Of a stretch of DNA of 64,000 bases, positions 55,916 to 64,000 are shown piece by piece; the first letter of the stretch is position 1, and each line of letters opens with the position of its first letter. The position numbers and the translations under genes are program-made. The DNA lies in contig SCFE01000091.1 of the NCBI GenBank assembly GCA_004352715.1, positions 1,552,726-1,616,725 on the forward strand, in the 5' to 3' direction. The notes below the pieces were generated by a model. The model was not told the origin of the DNA. It searched no databases and worked only from the letters and a program-made list of their open reading frames with translations. This DNA comes from Hofstenia miamia. Lineage: Eukaryota > Xenacoelomorpha > Acoela.

Positions 55916-57336
55916 ATACTTGCAACCGGGCAGTGTCACTAGCTGCTTAATAAATATTCATTCAGCCATTACCAAAAAATACTGGCTTTAATTAATTTAA
56001 ATAACTAAATAGATAATTACTTGAAGCTTCCTAACTTACATTTATTTATTAATACATGCTCAGTCTCGTTACCGGTCTATTTATAGGTCACCTACAAAGT
56101 CTAATTAATATAAAATATAATAAACTACGATTGGTTATCCAACCATTTTCTCTGAGGTTTCGTTATTGCATACATGTCAATGAATGAATCAATAGTCAGC
56201 TAAATGGAGAAAACTCCTATTCGTATCCCTAACATAAATGCAGTTTCATGGCTTGGATCAAGGACCCTCGAATCGCTCCCGATGTGTGCCCTCGCCACTA
56301 CTAATGCATCGACTGTTTAGCTTGACATGATTTAATAATAAGCAAACCGAAATAAATCTAAAGATAATATTTTCGAAGAATTTATTTCAACAGTTTATTT
56401 ATAGTTCCAGATCCAAAAGTACCTGTTGATTTTGAATTTTAAATCGTCTGCCAAGATGGCTGAAAACTAATGGAAGTGATATTGCCCAATCCGTTTTTGC
56501 CAAATCGTTTCAGCAAGTACTATTTGGTAAATATTGTTTCTTAGTTGCATTTTACAAAATTAATGATGATAAATTTAAAATTAATTTGATTTACAAAATC
56601 AATAGTGGTAGCATGAACAATCACCAAATGATATAATGTGGGTTTTTGAAAGCAATGGTGGGCATTTGCTGGAACAAACATCACTAATGGGCCACTATCA
56701 AATGCCACCTCTAAAAATATAACATATTTGAATTATATTTCTTTGAATGCATTCTTAATTTTATAAAAACAAGAGATAATTTCTCATGAAATTAATCATG
56801 TATCTCAAAAATCAAATTTTAAATGTTACAATTATCTTGTGTCTTTTTTCAATAATATTTAACATATATAAACATGATATAAACTTAATAAATTTACATG
56901 TGTTGCTAAATAAAATGGTTTGTAAGGTTTTTGAATTCATATCAAATTGCTCTGTGGCTATTTGAATTTGCTTGGATTGCATATTCATGATATTGAATAT
57001 GCTACCTTTGTTTTAACTACTTTTACTAATGGGAAATTGCATTACAATTTATATTGAATTTTAGTCATTATCACCTATAGGCCAAAACTAGGGTTTTCAA
57101 GTTGAATTTAAGTTACTTAGTCTGAGTTCCAGTTTTTGTCTTTCAAGTTTAATGTAGCATAATCCATAAAAGAATAAAGATAGAAGGAAAACAACCAAGA
57201 TCAAATATCAATTTAACATAAAACTTATTTATATTACTTTTGTACTTTTAATAGATTAGCATCAAGTCATGTTATTTGAAAATTTTGTAAAGCAAGTATT
57301 TGCCACTTAGCTATTTAGACAAATCTCATGTGGACA
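55916..57336. repeat. Duplicated segment A+B, second and continuous copy
   Basis: Here A and B are contiguous (overlapping at CTCCCGATGTGTGCCCTCG) without an N. This is probably the true arrangement; the first A and B would be the other haplotype or redundant contigs. Confidence 0.8.
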
Positions 57337-60300
57337 ATTAGCTACATGTTGATTTTAGATAGCCGCCATTTTCATGCAGAACTATTCTACATAGACAGCA
57401 GAAATAAAATGGTGATGGGTACTTGTTTAGATACAAATATGTTTGCAGTAATTTTATATAAATATGTACTAAGAGGAACATTCAGTTGATGGAAAATAAA
57501 CTCCTTAGCAGTTTATCCTATATTTATTTGGTTTGATTAATTACTAGATAATGCACAGCTAAGCATTTCATGCATGTAATGATTGACAGGCTGTTGCAAG
57601 TGGAAATTAATTTAGTGCCTTGATCAATTGCATGCATCTAAGTTATTGATATGAATAGGAGTTTTTATATCATGCTTAGCTGGCTACTGATCTTTTGTTG
57701 TTACATGTAGTAATAAATTCACAATAAGGTGAGTCAGCCAACCTTAGGAATGTTAATTATTTACTATCTTATTTTAGATCCAAATTTGTAGCAACTAGGA
57801 GACCTATAATGAGACTGATAATGACTGTGTTTATTTTATTATTGTATTGTTAGTGATTGTATTTATTTTTATCTATAGGTTAGGAAGGTGCTTTAGTTTG
57901 TAGATAGTTTTATTCTTTTTATTTTGTTGCAGCTAGTGCCAATTGTTGTTAACTATAGTCTATATATTTCAAATGTAGGATAAGAAGGTACTTTATTTAT
58001 TAACTAGTTTTTAATAGCAGCTAGTGTCTATGCATTTTTGCATATCAACTACGTTATTAAATTACACATTACTGAGCCTGAGATAGTAAAACAAATTGTG
58101 CTTGGTATTTATTATCACTAAGTAGTTAGGGTACACATAATAAAATCAGTCTTTTTTAGAATGAACTGAGTTGCTAGAATTGGAATACTTGGCATGGCAA
58201 ATGGCTTCTCAGTGATCAGATAACACTTTGGGCAGTGACCCATTACAAACTTCAGTCTCTCTTGTCTCTTTACCTAAATAGTAGTGGTTACTTGTTATAC
58301 TTGTATGGAGCTAAATATAGTATACATGAGACAACAAAAGTTCAATAAGATAGACATTACCCTGCTCTGGAGAATCTGCTAGTCAGTGTTACTAAATACA
58401 CACAAGTTAATGCACATCTAAGCCTAAATTATGATTCTACAATAAGTTCAAGTATTTTTAAAAATCCAGTTTTGATAAAGTTTTTCCTAATTCTGGGAAT
58501 TATTATTCAATAATTTCAATTGATAAATAAATTGAACTTTTAAATAGTTTAATTTTTAAGGTAGTTTTAAATGGATTTTCAATTGAGATGAAGTTCAAGT
58601 TTTGATGATTTCTCTTCAAAGTTTTTCTGATAGTGTTTGGTGAGTTTATTTGATATCAAGTTTTTAACATTCCAGGTACTTGAGAACCCTGTCCAAAATT
58701 AAAATACCTCTGCAGTTGAGTGAGTGAAAACAGAAATACCCACCACAGATTAAGTATCTTTTTGACTGGTGGTACATCTACTATTTGGTACTTGGGATAT
58801 CCACCCTTTGTATAATCCAGTCCCTGCTACACTATGGTACTATTTATAAATGTTTTAATGTCAAATATGCTCCAATTTACAAAATCTAAAAGAAAGATCT
58901 ACAAAATGTTGAATATTACCACATGTTCATTTACAACTTCATCAAGAAAGCATGTCGTATGTCTAAGCTTCTTTAAGAAACACACAAATTCTTATGGACT
59001 TGTCAAGTGGAGAAGTTTGGGAAAATCATGAAAGAAGTGAAGAAAATTGCATTGCTTGACTACATCATTAATATACATACTTGTTTATCATGTGAATACA
59101 TATGATCAAGCTAGAGAAGATAAATTGATAAAATTTTGAAAAAGAAATTCATAAATAGCAAAAGAAAACTATGGTGGAACATAACTTGATGTACTGGCTC
59201 TTATCAAGTTATTCAAGAAATTCAGACAATTCCTTATTAGTGAAAAATACTTCAATGTAAAAACTGAGAATATTGGTTTATGCTGGTTCAAAAATGCTTT
59301 GCAAATTGTATTTTAATTATTGCAAGATGGATTTAATGCTTGAATTATTTAGCTTCATGATCAAACATGACAAAGATTTCATAAAATTACAGGTATTTGG
59401 ATTGTATTTTGATAATATCAATGAAAACTTAGAGAGCCTGAAGGCAAAATATATTCCAAAAAAACAATTTAGAGACTTCAAGGACATAAATATCAACAAG
59501 AATGGGAGAGCCATCTTACCCTACCAAAGAAAATGTCACTTAAGAAATTCTGAAAGCTCAATACAAGGCCATTTTCCATTCAAACATGGAAAAAGATGCA
59601 CATATTTCATTAAAATATTGTCCTAAAATGAACCATCAGTCAGTTCTTGAATATTAGGCCTGATTTGCACATGGCTGTTTTTGGAGAGGGTTAATTCATT
59701 TGAGTGAATGAATTTCCCTCAACTTATTGTAGTTCTACCAATGTGTTATTTACCAGGCAATTTTCCAAAATATTCCTATTGTATAAATGCAATTTCATCA
59801 TATTTTCATATTCTATCCAATGTTGTCCTCTAACATTGACAATTTATTCACCAATTAATTCCATGCAAAAGATAGAAATTTCATGGACCAGTTTCTTAGA
59901 CAAAAACCAAATCAAAGTACTTAAAATAAAACCTGGAAAGAAATGTTTGAGAAACACATTGAATATTTTGGAAATAATAAGCTATTTCTCATTATTTTAA
60001 GATTATAATTATTATACTTAGTAACATTGAGCAAAATAATTTTGAAATCATCAATTGGAAATTTCCATACTACAAGTAATTATTTAGTTGGTGAAATACA
60101 AAGAAAATTTTTGTATCACTCTATGATGCTTCATGGTTGCATTCCAGAAATAAATGAGAAATATATAAACATATAAATATAATAAATTTAAGGTTAACAT
60201 TACTACTTTAGTAACTGATGCCATAATCACTCACCAGACTTTTGTGATATAGAACATCCCCTCACATGAGACCACCACTATGTTTTCAAACTCATAGAGC

Positions 60301-62449
60301 AACACATTGTTATTACAGAAACTCTTCTCATTAAAAAATATATTCTTTTCCCCATGAACCCAAACATTCAACTAAACAATCTACTCAAATTGATGGAAAA
60401 CATTAAAATCTGTGAGAAATTGATTGCCTAGATATACACTGGAAATACATAGTTCTAATATGTTAATAAATAAAAATAAAATGATAATTAATCCCATTTT
60501 AGTCCATTTCTAACCTCATTCATCTACATTCAATAAAAAGAAGAACAGTTACTGTCCTTAATCTTTAATTGTAACTAGTGTACTTTTCAAAAATTTGCTA
60601 AGAAATGCTGAATAAAATCAATATCAATGCTAAATAAAAAAATGCTAAAAAAATGCTATCTTCATTGACATTTTAATCAGCTACAATATCTCACCAATAA
60701 AAGAATTGAAACCAACATTCTCCAATGAAGTTCTTAAAATTCTCAGCCCATGTAACCAATGTCTTAGCATAACCAAAATACACTATCACTTCCTAACAAA
60801 ATCAGTTAACTACTGTGGAAATACATGAAAACAGTACCAGTGTCACACCATACAACTCAACATCACTGGCATTAATGAGTAAAGCACCTTCTCTTTGCCA
60901 TTGTAAAATATTGCTATCAAAAATCCTCCTACAGTTTTCTCATCATCTCTGATTAAGTTGTAGATGAGAATGGATAATTCAATCTGATATTCATTATAGA
61001 TTGAAAAAATGTCCATTTAAGAAATTAACAACAAATTTGAACTTTTAATTGAATCCACACTAACTCTTTCTTCCAACTTTAAGAAGCCATTAACAGAGTA
61101 ATTGATCAAGGGAACAGAACTAGCTCATTTAAATAGCAAACACCTCAATAAGCCTAAATCAGACTCCCTTCTCAAAGTGATGCAGTTGCAAATACTGGCA
61201 ATGATGGATCAACTTTTCATTACAAAATTCTATCCCTTGTCCAGATTGTCACCTAAAAATATTACCAACACATTACTCAAGTTGAATTCAAACAATCCAA
61301 TTTGACTCTAAAATTATGATGTTGTGATTTACTGCACATTGATAGAGATGTATCAACAATTGAAAAACAACTAGGTACTTTATTGATTTATATTGTACAA
61401 TTATGATGTAATATAAACCCAATATTATTGAATCATGTTCAAGACTGATGATAAATTCTAAACATTAAACTTAAGCCACATTTTTTCTATTTAATGTTTA
61501 GTTCTGCTCATTTCATAAGCATCTACAGTCTGTGACAATTTATTAGAACCACTACAATTTTTTTCAATCAGTAGCATGTTATATGAAAATGTTTTAAAAC
61601 TTGCAACCATATATAGTATACAAAGTGGAGCAACATGTGGGAAAGATTATATTACTTTATTGATTTTTGAATTCTGCAGTAATATTAAACTAAAATTAAT
61701 ATTAATTAAAATTTGACAGCTGAATAGCAAGCAGATATAGTACTTCTAGAAAGCATATTAAGAGAATTTCATATGCAATTAGTTTTTTGAGATGTTATCT
61801 TATTATACTTTGTATTTCCCCCATTTTAAACCTTGGTATGAACTAAAAGCCAAATGTCAAAAACTTGAAATTTTACAATCACACAATGAATTTTCTATTT
61901 AAAGAGGTCAAATTTATTGGGAAGTCAGTGATGTATTGGTAAAATATAATTTGAGAGATATCCTTTGGAAATATCAAAAAACATGAAAAAATAGTCAATT
62001 AACAGATGCAATAAAAATTGTAAAACAACAGTAAAACCAATGCTAAAGCTGCAAAGAATTAAAAATACCATAGATTTAAACACTCAATGAAAGAAATTAA
62101 GATGAAATCAAAAATAAGCACCAGGCATGCATGAATTTAAAGACATGACCCCATTTGAGGACCATGATATGAAATGGGTTAAGCACATTTCCTTGTAAGA
62201 TGCTACTTGATATGAACAATTACTAGGTTAATTGATGACGTTTACCAGTTTATCATAAGGTAAATGACAAGTATTGGTTTATGGTAAACTGACAATTACT
62301 TTATGTCATGTGTATAAAAGCTTTGCACTATGCATTAATGTTTTGATGATTTATGATAATGTTGTTACAATTTTATTCAATAAAGCTTAATATTTGTAAG
62401 CCTTTTATACTTGAATTTTATTGAATAATTATTTCAACTATAAAGTTCA
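57337..62449. other. CpG-poor stretch without a recognisable gene
   Basis: I count four CpG in about 5.1 kb, against roughly one per 75-80 bases in ordinary parts of the window (for example 8.0-9.8 kb). ORFs up to 117 codons (59273-59626, TTG start) have no recognisable product. Minus its stops, the plus strand at about 61020-61270 faintly resembles a region found before the RT of some DIRS or LTR elements, too weak to call. Confidence 0.6.
62306..62386 (+). promoter_or_regulatory. Possible LTR promoter and poly(A) signal
   Basis: GTGTATAAAAGCTTTG (TATA-like, about 62311) is followed some 70 bases on by CAATAAAGC (about 62379). TATA box then AATAAA is the layout of an LTR, and gag-like coding begins just after. 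LTR boundaries and a matching second LTR were not found. Confidence 0.35.
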
Positions 62450-63578
62450 AGCTACCTGATTTTCCTGTGGCACCTACTCCAGATCAGTGGCAGTAGTGGA
62501 AGTAAGTATTCATCAATACACTTGAGCTTAACGAAATCACACAGAACAATGCCAAGTTGGTTCTTCTGCATTTGAAAGCTGGTCCTTCTTATCATGCTCT
62601 TCTTACAGTCACTAATTTTGACAATGCTATTGCTACTTTGAAAAACCAGTTTGTAAAGCCTACCAGGGTCATGTTTGCATGGCATAAACTATTACATGAT
62701 GTGCAGAAACCTTCAGAAACAGCAAATTTGTTCAGAGACTTCGTGTTTTGGCTCTTGACTGTGAATGTAATGATGTCAATGCTGTTGAGCATTCACAACT
62801 TCTCATTCCTGATGCACTTGTTTGGGCATACAATCAGATCACATACAGGCATGCTTGTTGGAAGTATCAGATGATAAAGCTACTCTTGATCATTGTGTAT
62901 CATTGGCGTCTGCTATTGAACTTTCAATTGAATATTCACAATCATTTAGTAGTTCATCTACAAATCCTTTAGATTCGTCAACTATGGAATTCTTGGCTGC
63001 AGTGGTTAAAGCAGACAATCCCTCAAGATGTCAGTCCCAATCCAAATGCTTCTTTTGTGGTAAAGCCTATCATTATAGAGCACAATGTCTGGCCCGCAAT
63101 GATTGATGCAATAAATGTGGAAAGAATGGGCATTGGGAACAGTGTTGCAAATCAAAGACGTCTATGTCTTGCATTGCCACTTAAGAGCCTCATCTGCAAG
63201 AAGAAAGTGGAATGCTCTGTGCTACTGGAGCCGGAAATGGTATGGTGCCTGTAGCTTTGAATGGCTGCATCAAGGTTGAAGCACATTCATTCCTATCCAA
63301 AGAGACAACTTGGTCTGACCATGTGGGATCTATTAAAATGGCAGATGTTTCTCCATGCAACATCATTGGCATTTGCAATGTGAAACTCACTCTTGGGTCA
63401 TACTCATATGACAATCAGATGTTTAAAGTGACAAATGGATTGGTTTGTCAATGCCTCTTGGGAAGAGATCTTCTGCAGAGGCACAAGTCAGTTGAATTTG
63501 TCTTCAAAGGAAATAATCCTAAATTAGAAGTAACTTGCGACAGTTTTTCATGTCTATCTATTGAGCCACCAATACTAC
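62450..63578 (+). mobile_element. Ty3/Gypsy-like gag with zinc knuckle and protease remnant, decayed
   Basis: Gag-like pieces run in several frames. About 62550-62750 has LVLLHLKAGPSYHALLTV, FDNAIATLKNQF and a Q..ET..L..FV pattern. 62748-63106 continues in another frame to CFFCGKAYHYRAQC, a CCHC zinc knuckle, and after a stop CNKCGKNGHWEQCC, a second knuckle missing its last spacing. From 63212 a frame resembles a retropepsin end (CLLGRDLLQRHKSVEFVF), but the catalytic Asp-Thr-Gly triplet is not seen. Frameshifts and stops make this a dead copy. Confidence 0.75.
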
Positions 63579-64000
63579 TGTATTTTACGGCATATAAGAC
63601 CATACAGCATATAAGACCACCCCCCTACTTTGGAACAAAAAAAGATGGAATTTTCTATGCACGTCATATAAGACCACCCCCAACTATTGGCAACCAAGAA
63701 AAACAAAAGATAGAAAAAAACAAAAAGTTTATTGCTTTTGTCAATTACAAATTGTATAAAAGCAAGAGTAATTTTCAAACAATTTTAGCTTTTAGCCTAA
63801 ATAGTCCGGATCACTATCAAATTCTTGGTTCTCCTCTTCATGGTTCAGAATAAAATCCACATCAGCATCGTCAAGCTGGTCTTCATAAGGATCAATCACG
63901 GCAACGTCATCATCAGAATCTTTCTCAGGTTGTGGCTGGCTTTCATCTTCGTCTTCCCACAGATGATTGTCTTCAGAACCATCAAGACTGTTGGATATCC
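63579..64000 (-). mobile_element. End of a DNA transposon inserted in the gag, pogo/Tigger-like suspected
   Basis: From about 63579 (after TA) the sequence CTGTATTTTACGGCATATAA starts, with GCATATAAGACCA and CATATAAGACCACCCCC repeated at 63587, 63607 and 63665, the look of a transposon terminus with sub-terminal repeats. The minus-strand ORF at 63792-64000 would be the transposase C-terminus. The element interrupts the retroelement and runs out of the window. Superfamily is inferred. Confidence 0.5.
63792..64000 (-). CDS. Acidic C-terminus of a probable transposase, partial
   Basis: A minus-strand frame open from the window edge to TAA at 63792-63794 gives about 68 residues dominated by Asp and Glu: SEDNHLWEDEDESQPQPEKD, then VIDPYEDQLDDADVDFILNH and a final PDYLG. 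Strongly acidic C-termini are common in pogo/jerky/CENP-B-type transposases, and the frame sits directly inside the transposon-like end. The N-terminal part is outside the window, so identity is not established. Confidence 0.5.
   Translation of the reverse strand, partial: ISNSLDGSEDNHLWEDEDESQPQPEKDSDDDVAVIDPYEDQLDDADVDFILNHEEENQEFDSDPDYLG

Noticed and set aside
59273-59626. 117-codon ORF in the CpG-poor region
   Set aside because: TTG start, no recognisable motif, and composition like the surrounding non-coding DNA.
61020-61310. Possible DIRS or LTR-element pre-RT domain
   Set aside because: The resemblance is only a vague pattern of hydrophobic positions and contains a stop; not strong enough to list as a feature.
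1-64000. Bacterial-type features: operons, CRISPR, riboswitches, Shine-Dalgarno sites
   Set aside because: The window is eukaryotic, with introns and AATAAA signals; the direct repeats are microsatellites, transposon ends or assembly duplicates.
1-64000. tRNA or rRNA genes
   Set aside because: No convincing tRNA B-box with cloverleaf context or rRNA core sequence was noticed on either strand; a tRNAscan run would settle it.

Overview
The window is nuclear DNA of an animal. Its genes have spliceosomal introns (GT..AG junctions), AATAAA polyadenylation signals, a receptor tyrosine kinase, a gap-junction innexin and a TPPP/p25-alpha protein. The innexin has the YYQWVP motif and paired loop cysteines, which points to an innexin-bearing animal (protostome or cnidarian); I cannot resolve the phylum. 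The DNA is AT-rich, gene-poor, full of (TA)n microsatellites and heavily colonised by Tc1/mariner, hAT, LINE and Ty3/Gypsy-like elements. It is a draft assembly with four N-runs and five single Ns; several breaks are flanked by duplicated sequence.

Layout. 1-1500: decayed LINE reverse-transcriptase copies around a gap. 1536-4298 (+): two exons of a DNase I-like nuclease with an in-frame stop. 7442-7939 (-): a complete single-exon TPPP-family protein. 11436-17689 (-): a two-exon gene for a small Cys-rich, single-pass membrane protein with a Pro/Tyr-rich tail. Its 5.8 kb intron holds a hAT element with an exact 8-bp target duplication and a nearly complete mariner with an open transposase. 21.8-25.9 kb: dispersed repeats, Gypsy pol scraps and a deleted Tc1 element. 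29380-29935: a short hAT-type element, also with an exact 8-bp target duplication. 30682-34851 (+): one uninterrupted ORF of 1389 codons for a ROS1/Sevenless-type receptor tyrosine kinase. 39954-48166 (-): a three-exon innexin of 404 residues whose second intron holds opposite-strand reading frames, one with both a signal peptide and a GPI-anchor-like tail. 52027-53160: a broken Tc1 transposon. 54195-57336: a segment present twice with single Ns at the joins. About 56.5-62.45 kb: a stretch almost free of CpG. 62450-64000: a decayed Ty3/Gypsy-like gag interrupted by the end of a DNA transposon.

The genes do not form an operon or pathway. Two are membrane signalling or junction proteins (ROS-type kinase, innexin), one is a predicted membrane adaptor, one is cytoskeletal (TPPP) and one is a nuclease remnant. 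The splice joins for the innexin, the membrane adaptor and the nuclease were read by hand; each keeps frame and restores family motifs across the junction. I found no tRNA, rRNA or CRISPR. I see no clearly new multi-gene system; the best leads are the intronless ROS-type kinase, the nested GPI-like ORF, the compact membrane adaptor and the CpG desert.
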